64,000 nucleotides of DNA from Rhizopus arrhizus (taxonomy: Eukaryota; Mucoromycota; Mucoromycetes; Mucorales; Rhizopodaceae): positions 62,001-126,000 of the forward strand of contig JAKZZE010000011.1 in NCBI GenBank assembly GCA_024220505.1. Reading direction: 5' to 3'. The notes below the pieces were generated by a model. The model saw nothing but the letters and a program-made list of their open reading frames with translations, had not been told where the DNA came from and made no database searches. The position numbers and the translations under genes are program-made. Positions 21,262 through 33,797 of the stretch are shown in pieces; position 1 is the stretch's first letter; each line of letters begins with the position of its first letter.

Positions 21262-22173
21262 ATGAGTTTATTATATTTTCTATTTGCAAGGTAAAAATAG
21301 AATCAGTCAAACTTCTGATTATAGCCTATTCATGTATATTCTTTTAGCTTGTTTACTTGTATTGTAGCTGCTGTAAATCTCGAAGGAAAAATTATACCAA
21401 ATGTTGTCATTACTGGTACATTTATACATAGTGTTTTTGCTTTTTCTATTTTAATTAAGCTTGCTTTATAGATTTGTCCAATCTTGATTATGCAACTGCT
21501 CGTGTAGTTCTCAATGGTGCTCAGCATGTAACACGCATTAAATCTGATGGACAGTTTACTTTGTAATTATTTTCATCATTTTGTGAATGTCCACTAACAA
21601 ATACATACATAGCCATAATGTTCAGCCTGGATCTTACTTATTAGAAGTTCAAAGTGTTAAGTATGTGTTTCCCAAGGTAATTTTTCTTTTGTAAGCTAGA
21701 AGCAAAGAAGGTCTAAATTTGGTGTAATAGATTCGTGTAGATATCAAAGAGGATGAAAAGGTATGGGCAGCTTATACAGCATTAGGTCGCGATTGGAATC
21801 AATTTGGAAATATGATTGGTTATCCTTTTGAAATACAAGCAAAAACTGAAGCTGACTATTTTATTGTAAGTACAATGTGATTAATCTGAGCGATTGATTA
21901 ATAGCCATATAGCAAAGACAAGGATTTGATTTGACGAGTATGCTTGGAAATAAAATGTTTTTAATGATGGGAGTGAGCGGTTTGATGCTTATGTTTATGC
22001 CAAAAATGATGAAGCAAATGCAAGAAATGAGTAAATAAGAGAAAATATGTAAAATAGGCTTGGTATTGACTTTAGTTTTTTTTTTGGTAGATGAAGAAAT
22101 GATAAATGAAGAGGGAGGTCAACCATCTAAATTATCAGAGACATTCATTAAAGCACAAAATAGAAGAAACTAA
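21262..22173 (+). CDS. EMC7: ER membrane protein complex subunit 7
   Basis: EMC7 is the lumenal beta-sandwich subunit of the ER membrane insertase. Seven exons (21262-21290, 21348-21415, 21472-21562, 21613-21676, 21731-21865, 21913-22030, 22091-22173) give 195 aa with every phase consistent. A cleavable signal peptide occupies about residues 1-18. The beta domain follows (NLEGKIIPN ... ARVVLNGAQHVTRIKSDGQF ... VQPGSYLLEVQS). Next come the Pro-Phe segment GYPFEIQAKTEADYF and one membrane helix (MFLMMGVSGLMLMFMPKMM). A short acidic/basic cytosolic tail ends in QNRRN. Length and order match the family. Reading through the last donor would end the protein at a stop at 22034, so the last intron may allow a truncated isoform. 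Confidence 0.85.
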
Positions 22174-23512
22174 ATATTAAAAGAGATTGATTGAATGTTT
22201 TCTTCATTTTCCTGTTCTAAAAGAACCATGATGCGTCTGTTGAGTGTAGCTATTTAGTATTTTTTTTTTTTCATGAAGATAATAAAACTAAAGCTTAGTG
22301 TATCAATTGGATAACATGATTGCCATATTAGTTAAAGAAGAGACTTTCTAGCTTTTATTATTATTATTATTATTCTGAATGTTCAGTTGCAAAGAAACAA
22401 GAAAAATCTTATTTTTTTTTTGTTTCAAGTGATTCAGGTCAATTGTCTGCATTGATTTGTTGGTGTTTGCCATGTTGTATAACTCGTAACTTTACTTATT
22501 AGCGTTTCTCTATTGTTAAGTATTTTTAACCAACCTTCATCCTTTTCATGCTACATAAAAAAAAGAATGCAAGCATTAGGCAAACAATATTAAGCTACAG
22601 TGGTAATCAAAAGTTAATAGCCTGTGAAATATTTTTATTGTAAAAACTTAAAGTGTTGAGCTCATTGTGTCATGTATTCTAAATTACTCAATATGTTTAC
22701 TACTCGAATAATGTATCCATCTATACTTGGTTTAGCTACTTCTGTATTATATAGTTATACTATTACTATATTAAAAATATCCATAGGATAGTCTATAGAA
22801 CACAATCTAAAAGTATTATAAATTAATCAAGGAAAATTGAAATCAAGATAGACAGTAACCACTGAGCAAACATTAGCATCAAAGAGATGAGTGTAATGTG
22901 TTAATCCTTTATTTTATTTATCACTATATTTCTGTTATTCAATTCCTATCACTCTATAATTAGAACGTATGGGCAATTGATCTTTAAGATTGTCTCGTAT
23001 AAGTTCTTGAATACGTAAACAAGATTATTGGTAGCTTGTATGTTTACATTAGTAAAAACGTTGCTTTACTACTTTTCTAAACATGTATACTTGTAGCACA
23101 TGAAATTTGAAGAAGAAGTAGAAAAAAGGTTTTTGAACAAATCAGATACTCATCTTTAAATGACATTGTTGATTTTTAAATTTCTTAATATTAATCAATC
23201 GTCAAGGTGAAAAAGTAAAGTGAATTCTAGCACTGTTTACATGTATTTTCATTTATACTTTTAGTAATTATTGAAATAAATTAGAAAATATAAATCTACT
23301 ACATGCTATCTTCTAGCCATAAGAGCACATATTGTGTCTAAAAGTATTTTTTGTTTAAACTCAAAATCTACCTTGAATTTGCTTCATGAATCGTCTGAAA
23401 TTTAATTTAACTTTGTCTGAATTAAGACCATCTGAATTCAAACAGTAATTCATATTACAAAACAATCTTGAGAAACCTTCCCGCGCTTTTTCTTCTTTAT
23501 CTTTTCTTTAAT
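22174..23512. other. AT-rich spacer, 1.3 kb
   Basis: Contains an ATT microsatellite around 22355-22373 and poly(T) runs; no gene, RNA gene or mobile element could be recognised. Confidence 0.45.
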
Positions 23513-24822
23513 ATGCATAGAATAGCTTCTAAAAAACTTCTTCAACCTCTTTCTCACACGAATTTGGTTCGTTCTCGATGTTTTACAACTGCAGAAAAGA
23601 TCACTACTCGCTGTGAACCAGATGCTCTGCATGTCAAATGGGGCCAAGTCGAAAGCAAGTACAGTTACCTTTGGTTAAGAGATAACTGTTCCTGTCCAAA
23701 ATGCTTACACCCTTCGAGTCGCCAAAAGCTTCATTCATCTGCTGATATACCTCTGGAGATAAAGCCCACCTACGTCAATATTGTAGGAGACAAGGCAGAA
23801 ATAACATGGGATCAACCCCTTCGTCACGGTCAGGACACACAACACACAAGTCAATATAGTCTTGAATTTTTGCGAACATATCAATCTAGTAAATCCGCTG
23901 AAAAGTTTAGATTCAATGATATTACTCCACAGACTTGGAATCGAGATGAATATCAACTGAATTGGGTATCTTATAATGATTACATGAACACAGATCAAGG
24001 ACTTCATAAGGTCATTCAGCGTTTGTATAATAAGGGTCTTGTGTTTTTAAATGAAGTGCCTACTACAGATGAAGCAGTGACTCAAGTAGCTGAACGTATT
24101 GGTCCTATCCAAGAGACCTTTTATGGTCGAGATTTTGATGTAAAAAATGTTGCAAAATCAATCAATATTGCCTACACCAGTCTTTATCTTGGATTTCACA
24201 TGGATCTCATGTAAATAATTGAAAAAAAATGAAGCCACATTTTTTCAGTTGCTAATTTATTTTTCGCAGGTACATGGATAGTCCTCCAGGCGTCCAATTG
24301 TTACACAGTTTAAAAAATAGTGTTACAGGTGGAGCAAGTATTTTTGTAGATTCATTTCGTGCAGTTGAATTACTCAAGTCTCAATATCCTGAAGACTATA
24401 AAATACTCAAATCTACACCAGTAACCTTCCACTATGTAAACAATGGTCACCATATGTATTATAAACGACCTACTATTGTAGATGATGAACAGCACAGTGG
24501 ATTAGCGTGGAGCAGCCATGTGAATTATGCCCCTCAATTTCAGGGTCCCTTAGATGATTTGACACCGACCGAATCTAAAAAATTCTATCAAGCCTTCCAA
24601 CGATTTGCTGATTTCATTGAGGATGATTCGCTTCGGTATCAATTAACGCTTCAACCAGGTGAGCTTGTCATGTTTGCCAATAGACGTGTCTTGCATGGTC
24701 GCACAGCGTTTGATCCTACAAGTGGAGATCGTCATTTGAAGGGTACTTATCTTAATTTGGATTCACTCAAAGACAAATTACGTGTATTGTCTGCACAATA
24801 CGGATATGATTCTAGCATTTAG
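23513..24822 (+). CDS. Gamma-butyrobetaine / trimethyllysine dioxygenase-like protein
   Basis: A Fe(II)/2-oxoglutarate oxygenase of the carnitine-synthesis family. Two exons (23513-24210, 24270-24822) give 416 aa. The first about 20 residues are basic and Ser/Leu-rich, compatible with a mitochondrial presequence. The N-terminal zinc domain shows YLWLRDNCSCPKCLHPSS (about residues 50-66). The iron site has FHMDL for the HxD pair, spanning the intron region, and the distal His in RRVLHGRTAF; the Arg of RTAF fits the 2-oxoglutarate contact. The domain order and length match BBOX1/TMLH. Which of the two reactions it performs cannot be decided from sequence alone. Confidence 0.87.
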
Positions 24823-25268
24823 ATTACGAATTGTATTAGTAAAAAGAGTATACTCTTATTTGTCACATATGCATGCTTTATTCCTATTATCCAACGCAGT
24901 CTACTGTCACTTTTATAGCTCTCGTCCTTTGTCTCAATGAAACCGATATAATACACACTTCAATCATATTTTCCTATTATAACTCTTTTTATTTCCTTTT
25001 TTTATTTTTGAGCTTTTTAATTTTAAAATAAACAATTTTTTATAAACAGATAGCCTGGATGAGAGATTATTTCAATTTGATTTATAGTAAAATCTTTGAA
25101 TAATCGACACATAAATAATGACATAACATAATTATTTTAACTTTTGATAAAATTCAAATTACAAAAAGAAAAACAAAATTTGGTAGTAAAAAGGAAGTGC
25201 CAGTTTGGTAAATTATTAAAAGAAAGAAAAGGTATCATGTTTTAAATTAATATTTGAGGGATCCTACG
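24823..25268. other. Convergent 3' spacer
   Basis: AT-rich sequence between the 3' ends of the dioxygenase and cyclin genes, with AATAAA-like signals; no gene. Confidence 0.5.
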
Positions 25269-26045
25269 TTAATGTACTCTTTTCTTTGTTCGTACATTAT
25301 CTCGACACAAAGCCGGGACTTTTTTGCAAGCCCAATGATCTTCAATTGAATTATTATTTACAGCAACAGATGATAAAGCCAAATTGTCATTGCTATTTAC
25401 ACTAAGTCTACCAAATGGTTTTGTGACCTCTTCATTCTTTTGAGTTGATTTCATATAATGCCAATGTACCAATAGCTTGTTTCCATATTCTTGAAGTTCA
25501 TCAATCGTTACAAATAAATCATAGTCGTTTAAATATAAAAATTCCAGCTCCAATGCATTTAATTCGGCAACCGTCAATCCTCCCACCTTTCATAAAAAGC
25601 CTTAATTTTTTTTTTTCCCGCCGTACTAAATATAAAACACACTTACTTTAGCGTATCTCGTATTTGTAAAAAATACGTCAGAATATAATTTGCTTGAGAT
25701 CATCAAACCAGTGATGATCAGTCGGTGTATACTATAGGAATCAACATGGAGTGGAGGAATACGACGTGAAGGTTTTGCTTGGTTCATTCGGTCAAAGTAA
25801 ACCAATAAAGCAATCAGACATTCATTGGCACAAGGACAATATTTTAAAATACGAGTAAAATAAGCATGAATTGATATATTTGGAACAGAACGGGCGTGAA
25901 AGCAGGTATATGAAGAAGGGTCAAGTTGTCCAGCATCTGAGTGAAGTTGGTCATTGCCATTTGTAATCTTTTCTAAAAGTGATGTTAATAATTTAATTGT
26001 ATCCTTTACAGGATGACTAGCCAAGTCAAACTGTAGTGAATCCAT
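25269..26045 (-). CDS. Pho80-type cyclin
   Basis: Two exons (26045-25647, 25586-25269), 238 aa. The central cyclin box resembles the Pho80/Pcl group that partners a Pho85-type kinase: SVPNISIHAYFTRILKYCPC, CLIALLVYFDRM, then the conserved HRLIITGLMISSKLYSDVFF, TNTRYAKVGGLTVAELNALE and EFLYLNDYDLFV. A Pho85-type complex would act in phosphate, nutrient or cell-cycle control; this role is inferred from the family. The ATG at 26045 is favoured because the upstream in-frame residues are Phe-rich and translate an AT tract. The C-terminal 60 residues are low-complexity. Confidence 0.85.
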
Positions 26046-27595
26046 ACAAAAATAAAAAGGAAAACGAAAAAAAGGCAATTAACCCTTTTTGTTCTCCTTA
26101 ATCGCGTCACTCAGGTTGCACAATTAAGTCTTAATTAAAGGGTCTCTTAACCTGATATATCGCCGTTATTTGAGTACAAATAGAATGCATAATATCGGTA
26201 CGGTACATGAGCAAAAAGAATGGGCATGATTTAGAATAATGACCACTGTTAATTTAAAATACAAAATTTTCAAGTTAATAAGGATCAGTATGTACCCACT
26301 TTATTTTTTTTATCTATAAAGACCAAGTTTGAAAGGATAATTCAGTTATGCGTGTAACATGAAGGGAGAATGTCCTTGCAGTTCATAAATAAAAGAAGAA
26401 GGAAAACTTATTTAAAATACAAAAGATATTGTTAATTCACCATTAGTAGACAAGTAAGCAATAAAATCTCATATGGAACACAACCCTATTGAGCATAACA
26501 TTGTAGTTTTCTAAAGCAAATAAAGCTGTATTGAAATATTTGTTGCCAGAGTATTCACTGAATGAATTAAAATATAAACTTTACTTGATTAAATTTCACG
26601 TGCTGCAATGATAATTCTTTGGCTTTTGTTATGTAAATAGAAAGAATTCAACTGCATAAAACAAATAAAAATTCTTGCAAGCGTATTTTCATACAATAAA
26701 TGTATTTAAATAAGGAAATATTGGATAATTTTATATCTTCAATCATCTTCTGCTTTTGAATCTCCTTTTTACTCATAAAACGAAGCTCCTTTTATTATAA
26801 TTGAAGTCCATAAAGCCAGTATGTTTTAGGGCGTACATTGTTTTGGTTTCTTGTTGTCAAATAAAAATCAACATAGTAGCACATTTAGAATTTATGGTTT
26901 TCTCACAAAACTTTATAGAACGAAATTAAAGAATGTTTTCTGTGGAAAAAGACTAAAGCAAGTGTTTGATATATACTTATAAAACCAAATGAGCTGACAG
27001 TATTGAAATTTAACAAAATAAAAAGGATACAAATATGAATTAATTGTTAGAGGGTATGTGATTTAGCTTATAGGAATTATGAAGCATATCTTTCTCTTTT
27101 ATACAGAATAAGAAAGTTATTAATCTAAATATGAAGGCAGTAATTGCTCATTAGTAATGTTATTAGATAATTGCGTACTTTGAGTTTCTTAAATTAGCTG
27201 GAAAACTAGGAAAGTACATGATTCCAATGATTTCTCTAATATATAATCTAAAGGAAACAATTTGTCAGTAGCCCTGGCAAGACCATTAGCAAGAATTTGA
27301 CTAAAACCTTTCCTTGTATTACAGCTTTTTGTAAAAAGCCCAGCAAAAAAACAGAAAAATAGCAAAGATATAATTAAATGAAAATGATATATTCCTTGCT
27401 TTTACATTATTTTCATTTATTTATTTCATTCTTTCATTATCATTATTTTACCATAGAATTAAAAATTGAAATTACGACATGCTAATCCTTGAAATCCTTT
27501 TTTCATGCAGCAAGCAAAGAATCAAAAAGTAGTCTTGTTACAGTTTTTTAATTTTTTTTTATGTTGCGATTTTTTAACCTAAATTGAGATGGTCG
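26046..27595. other. AT-rich spacer, 1.5 kb
   Basis: No coding or repeat signal recognised apart from scattered A/T tracts; includes the promoter side of the cyclin gene. Confidence 0.45.
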
Positions 27596-28570
27596 GATAA
27601 TTTGGAGACGCTTCAATTTGTTTATTCTGACAACAATAATCCCACTCAGAAAGATGGCTTAGCCAAGCTACCTCACTTCAACACATCGACAATATCAGCG
27701 TCCAAGACATCTTCATCACAATGATCTTGGGCACAGGTGGTCACTAAAAACTGTAAATCTTTTCCGCATTCGTCCAGTTTTCTTTCAACAGCAAATATCG
27801 CTGGTCCAACATCGATCGATAGGAACATGTCAATCGTCTTTAAATCCAGTATTTGGCGTCCGGAACCTAAACTTGGAAGTGTTTCTCTTAATATGACTGG
27901 ACGCAAAGAAAACAAGATTGAGTTATTGAGTTTGATCGTTAAGCAAAATCCCTCCAGAGTAGGTGTCTTCACTCAGCAAGTTGAATCCCTCAAATTTGCT
28001 GAGATTAATTTGATCCTGCTGATGAAGCTTTCAATGACTGTCTCACAAACGGCATTAAGTTTGCGGATAACTCGACTATTATATCATGTCGAGCACTAGA
28101 TAATCTTATGCAAGTTATCCGTCTTTGTTTATCCAATTTATCTTTTTTGGGTGAGAAGGCCTTGTTGGAAGGTCTACAAAAGAGTTTAAGGAAATATGGG
28201 GATAGTTTGGATGTTGGGATCCTTTTGGAGCCCATTACTGGTACTTACATGTACACAGGTTACGCTGTCCTTAATGTGTCTTCCAAGGCTACCCAATTTG
28301 AATCTTTGACACATTTAATCTCTTGGGACGAACAGAGTGAATGTGGTTTTTATGTTGTATGGAATCAGATGCCTGTCTATTGACGTTATTGTCATGAGAA
28401 AGGACATGTAATGGTCGATTGTCCAAACCGTAGAATTAGACATACTTGTTGGACCTGTAGTGCTGTGGGTTATCTTGCTGCTGAGTGCTTCCGCGATAAG
28501 CCCTCCAAAAAAGCTCGTAAGCAACCTGCGGCTATTTCTCGTCCCTTTACTTCTATGGAACCAATTTAAA
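27596..28570 (+). pseudogene. LINE ORF1-like nucleic-acid-binding protein relic
   Basis: A broken plus-strand coding stretch (pieces about 27596-28010, 28010-28383 in another frame, 28384-28570). Near its end are two retroelement-type zinc knuckles: YCHEKGHVMVDC (28388-28425) and CWTCSAVGYLAAEC (28447-28490), the second with Tyr replacing the knuckle His. A TGA at 28381 lies where the first Cys of the first knuckle would be. At least one frameshift near 28010 is also present. It fits the ORF1 of a mucoralean LINE. Its downstream part meets an oppositely oriented reverse-transcriptase piece at about 28750. Confidence 0.6.
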
Positions 28571-28756
28571 CCTTCCTCCAATGGAACAATCTGTTACCCT
28601 AGATAAGGATATCGTACTCGAAAAATCTATGACAGATTCCGTTTCAGATCCGAATGTGACCACCCTCCAAGCTCCCGTTGTTGACTCTTCAACCTCCTCT
28701 TATGCGGTCAATGTTTTTATTCCTTTGAGCGTTGCCATTGCTACAACATCCAGGTA

Positions 28757-29645
28757 GAAACACCTTACGATACTATTAGAACGACGGATATAGCACAACA
28801 AGCAAGAGAGTAGGATGTCATCTGAAAGCGTAAAGAAGCGAAGAAGGAATTGAGATTGGAGGATGTAAGAATGTTCTTGCATGGAAGGTAGTTTTGTAAG
28901 GTGAAGCGTTACTTTGGTAGAGGACCGAGAAGAGCCACCAAAGATACGGCGTATACAAGTGTTCTGTGCATCTTCAAATTTATTTGTAAGGAATGACTTA
29001 ATTTTGGTAATTGTAAAGCCATATTCTAGTTGGGCTCGGATTATTTGCGTATAAAAACGGACGGCAAGGAGTGGACAAAAATCTTTGGGATGAAGACCTA
29101 TGGCCGAAAGCTGACTCATAGTTGCAAGCGCCTTATTTGTATGAAAATTGGGCAGTTTAAACGTATCAAAATATCCACCAGGTCTAAAAGGAATTCCGAG
29201 GTAAGAGAAAGAGGGACAGATTGGAAGCGCATCTCCGTAAAAAGCATATGTCAAAGATTGGTCTGTAGGATCGAGTACTACGCATTTGCTTGGGTTCCAT
29301 CGGTAACCAAAGCTATGACTATGATCTTCACACAGCTTTAATAGGTTCATCATTTAATGTTGATCAGCTATGAGGACTATATCATCAGCATATAAAAGAT
29401 AGGTCATAAAAGGGGCAAGTTGAATCGGGAGATAGGCCTTCTTCTAAAGGTTGTGGACACAGTAGTTTGGGAAGATCATTGGTATATATAGAGTACAGAA
29501 ATGGTGAAGAAATTGACCCTTTAAGAACGCCAGTAACTGGTGAAAATCTAGTCAAGGTGGCATTATTTAGTAAGACTTTTATTTGAACCTCATCGAACAA
29601 GTTTCGTAGTAAGCATATGAGTGGCGCAGGTGATCGCTGTTTCAT
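28757..29645 (-). mobile_element. LINE reverse transcriptase fragment, family A
   Basis: The minus strand carries RT motifs in order: TGVLKGSISSPFLYSIYTND (about 29550-29490), a YADD box (LLYADDIVLIADQ, about 29385-29350), then KCVVLDPTDQSLTYAFYG and YLGIPFRPGGYFD, followed by the thumb region CIRRIFGGSSRS. A TAA directly after the YADD box and a frame change split it into two open pieces. Both ends of the element are missing. The sequence is close in kind to the copies at 37.96-38.73 and 39.0-40.45 kb. Confidence 0.75.
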
Positions 29646-29758
29646 ATATTTGCATCACTTTTAGTTCTTATATGAGTTTAAAAATTAAAATTTTCATCCA
29701 TAAAAAGAACTGCTTTAAAAATCCTTTTCCTATTCTTTTTTTTATTTGATCAGTCATT

Positions 29759-32700
29759 ATGGGAGTTCCCGCATTCTTTAGGTAATTTAAAAAGCTTTAT
29801 CATTCACCAATAACTCGAGATTGATACTGATCTTTCCTTAGATGGCTTTCTGACAAGTTTCCTAAAGTTGTTACTCCTGCAATTGAAGAACGACCAAAGA
29901 CAGTTAATGGCATGACCATTCCTGTTGATACAACTAAACCCAATCCAAATAATGAGGAATTTGATAATTTGTATTTGGATATGAATGGTATTATTCACCC
30001 TTGTTGTCATCCTGAGGGCAAGGTAAAAAAGAAGTAATCGTCAACTGATGATTCATTTTTATTAATCAATTTGATCTTATTTTTTAGCCAGCACCAGCTA
30101 CTGAAGATGAAATGATGATTGAGATATTTGCTTATTTGGATCGAATCGTTGACATTGTTCGACCACGTAAAGTCTTGTACATGGCTATTGGTAACGTTTT
30201 CTTTTTCTTAAATTTATCTTTTGTACTGACATTCTTTTTTAGACGGTGTGGCTCCTCGTGCCAAAATGAATCAACAACGTTCCCGTCGTTTCCGTGCTGC
30301 TCAATTAGCACAAATTGAGCGGGATGCTAGCGAAAGAGTTGCCTATGAGCTTGCAGGTAGAAACTGCTTTTTTGACCATTTTAATGTATACTTACATGAT
30401 TTTCTTAGCTATCGGCCAAGAGCACCAAATGGAGAAAAAGGAATCACACTTTGATAGTAACTGCATTACACCTGGAACACCTTTTATGGCTCACTTAGCC
30501 ACTTGCTTAAGATATCATATAGCTTCTAAGCAAAACACCGATCCTTTATGGAAAAAGGTAAGACTTGTTGTGTGAATTTCATCTTTTATTTATGAACTAC
30601 TTATTAGTTGAAAGTTATTCTTTCTGATGCAACTGTTCCAGGAGAAGGTGAGCATAAGGTGATGGAGTTTATTCGCGTAGAAAGATCTCGCTCTGAACAC
30701 GACCCCAATACCTCTCATGTGATGTATGGGCTGGATGCTGATTTGATTATGCTTGCTTTGGGTACACATGAACCTCACTTTAAGATTATTCGTGAAGATG
30801 TTTTCGCCGACAACAAAAGAAAAAGCAACTGCACAAATTGTAATAGGCGTGGTCATACAGCTGACAAATGTCCACGTAAGCTCGACATTGAAAGAAAAAA
30901 TATGAAAAGACTGATTTTTTTTGTTAGTCTCAGAAGATGGTGCAGCAGAACCGAGCAAAGATGATAACAGCAGTTTGAAACCCTATGTTTTCCTTCATGT
31001 CAACATATTAAGAGAATATCTCGAATATGCGCTCAAATTTAATGTTCCAGGAATTCCTTGGAATCTGGAAAGAGCTATCGATGATTGGGTTTTTATGTGC
31101 TTCTTTGTTGGTAACGATTTCTTGCCTCATTTACCCTCTTTGGAGATCAGAGAAGGTGCTATTAGTACCCTGAGTTTGTTGTGGAAAAAATGTATGCCAA
31201 TGATGGGAGGATATATGACCAAGGATGGTGATGTCGATTTAAAGAGAGTGCAAGTTTTGGTATCAGAACTGGGCCATATGGAGGATACTATCTTTAGAGA
31301 TAGAAAAGCAGGTAAGCAAGAGGTGAATGCTTTGCAAAGAATTTATACTAAATTGGGCTTACAAACAGGTGAGGAACGCCGTGCTCAAGGTGCCAAGAGG
31401 AGAAAGCTAGAAAATGAGCGACGTGCAAATGAAGCAAAATCACGAGAAGATAACAGCTTTGCTGTGATGACTGCTGCACCTGTAAACAACCCCAACGCTG
31501 CCATGACAAACCGAGAAGTGGTAGCAAATAGAGCCGAGCTTCGATTAGCCAATTTAAGTGCTGCAGCTGCATTAAAAGCCCAAATGAATGAATCATCTGA
31601 ACAAGCACCACCTATGGTACAAAAAGGAACAAAGAGAACTGCCGAAGAAGCTGGAGTTGATGATAATAATGACGAAGAAAATGATGAAGACTCAAGCATC
31701 ACTGAAGATGAACCTGATACATTTGATCCAGTTGAAGCCGGTAAAGCTATTCTTAAGAGAGTTGCTGATGAAAAGAAGCAAAAAGATGATGCTGCCCGTG
31801 AAAGGGAACCAGATGATGAAGTTCGGTAAGTTTTAGAAAAACTCTCCAGGTTTGAAAATTAAATCAAATGTTTCTTTTTGTAGATTGTGGGAGAGTGGTT
31901 GGAAAGAAAGATATTATAGTACCAAATTCCGTTTGAATTTGGAAGAAAAAGATGAGATTAGAGAGTAAGTGATTGCATTAAACCAAAAACGATGTTACTA
32001 AACAGCTTTTAGGATTGTGAAATCGTACTGTGAAGGCCTTATTTGGGTATTCAAATATTATTATTTGGGATGTGTCTCATGGTCATGGTATTACCCTTAT
32101 TACTACGCTCCGATGGCTTCTGACTTTATTAACATTGATTCGTTTGATATCAAATTTGAAAAAAATGCTCCCTTGAAGCCATTCGAGCAGCTTATGGGTG
32201 TTTTACCTGCCGCAAGTAGATCACATATTCCTGCACCATTCCATCCTTTGATGACAGACGAAAACTCGCCTATCATTGATTATTATCCTACTCATTTTGA
32301 GGTAGATATGGATGGAAAGAAATGGGAATGGCAAGGTGTCGTGAAATTACCTTTCATTAACTCTGAACGTCTATTGTCTGCTATGGATACTGTATACGAT
32401 CAATTGAATGAAGAAGAAGTGCAACGCAATTCAGTTGGCCCAGCTGTGCTATACGTTAGCGAATCACATAAAGCATACAACTTTTTGAGTAATGTCTATA
32501 CAAAGAGATCAAGCGATAAAGCTATATTAGATGCTAGATTAACAGATGGCTTAACTGGTGAGATTGATAAAGACCCTGAATGTATTCCCAACAGTACTTT
32601 CTATTCACCATTGCCAAATCATGATCTTCCTGATGTTAATAATGATAAATCAATTAGGTAAAGAAAAAAGAAAGACTTTTTAAAAAAAAAATAATAACAA

Positions 32701-33142
32701 ACATGATTATAGTGTCACGTATGAACTACCAAAGCTACCTGAAAGCTTTGTTTTTTCAACGCAACTGCTAAAAGGAGTCAAGATAACAAATTGCCTAGGT
32801 TATGAAGATGTACAACTTGCTACATTTGAAAAAATTGACAACCGTCATAAGTACCAAAATAATCGTGGATGGACACCTCAAATAAACCACATGGAAGAAT
32901 ATAGAGAACATCAAAATCAAAGATATTCAAATCGAGGTTACGGTGGTCAATACGGTTACGACAACGGTTACAACAATTACAATGATCGCGGATATAACAA
33001 TGACCGACGAGGTGGCTATCAAAACAGAAATAACCAAAGACGCGGCGGTGGCTACAGCGGAAATTATGGTGGAGGATATGGTAACCAAGGCAATAGGGGT
33101 GGCTATGGAGGAGGAGGTTACGGTGGATCAATTAAATATTAA
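29759..33142 (+). CDS. RAT1: Nuclear 5'-3' exoribonuclease Rat1/Xrn2 (Dhp1)
   Basis: Degrades RNA 5' to 3' in the nucleus and helps terminate RNA polymerase II. Ten exons (29759-29781, 29842-30022, 30088-30190, 30243-30356, 30409-30557, 30608-30875, 30928-31825, 31884-31964, 32013-32657, 32713-33142) give about 963 aa, the usual length. Visible landmarks: [15 protein letters not shown] at the N-terminus; metal ligands in [33 protein letters not shown] and [12 protein letters not shown]; a CCHC knuckle ([14 protein letters not shown]) found in fungal Rat1; and the second conserved region [19 protein letters not shown]. The C-terminus is rich in Gly, Tyr, Arg and Asn. The tail ends in GGSIKY right before repetitive DNA, and a similar Gly/Tyr tail reappears at 34797-34844, so the natural C-terminus may have been altered by insertion. 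Confidence 0.93.
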
Positions 33143-33338
33143 TAAATTCATTCATTCCGTTCAAATTTTCGTTTTTTCAAATTTTATAAACTGCACGCTT
33201 CGTATTTCTTTTAATACTTATCCAATAGGGTTTAAATTATTTCCGTTTTTTAAGACATATAGAACATCTACTATGTAAGAGCAAAGGCAGTTTGTAGCGC
33301 TGTAACAGGATGTGCACTATAAAAACCAAGAAAAATGA

Positions 33339-33440
33339 ATTCCTTGCAGCACTTTTTTGACCCACTGTACTCCTAGAAACCAGTTCAACAGATGAGCTAG
33401 GCCTGGCGTACAGTAGGTTAAAAAACTGCTGCAAGGAATT
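33339..33440. repeat. MITE-like palindrome, about 102 bp
   Basis: Arms of about 35 bp, starting ATTCCTTGCAGCA and ending TGCTGCAAGGAAT, are near-perfect inverted repeats with four differences, around a 30-bp centre. No coding capacity. Size and structure fit a MITE or foldback element inserted in the 3' flank of RAT1. Confidence 0.6.
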
Positions 33441-33797
33441 GCAAAAATGCAATTTTACAGTTGATTGTCTATGAATACTGCACTAAACTATCTCAAGCTT
33501 TGGCTTTTTTTTAAAGCTCAATAGAAAGAGCATTTATTCGTCAAGTATCAGATACGGAAAATGGTTATTGGTGGAATTTAATAAAGAGAGTATTGTAAAC
33601 ATGCGGCGTTTTTACTTGTTTACTTATGTTTGAGACAACAAGTTTTAACACAACCCAGCCGATTGTTATCATAACAGCCCACATCTTTGACATGGTAAAA
33701 ATGTTAGAAGTATATAAAAGTGCTTACAGTTTCTTAATTCTAAATTTCATATTCTCTTATTTGCACTATTTCTCTTTTTTAACCTATCATCAATCGC

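Noticed and set aside
31348..31702. Minus-strand ORFs opposite RAT1
   Set aside because: Antisense to the acidic/Ala-rich linker of RAT1; the low-complexity composition explains the open frames.
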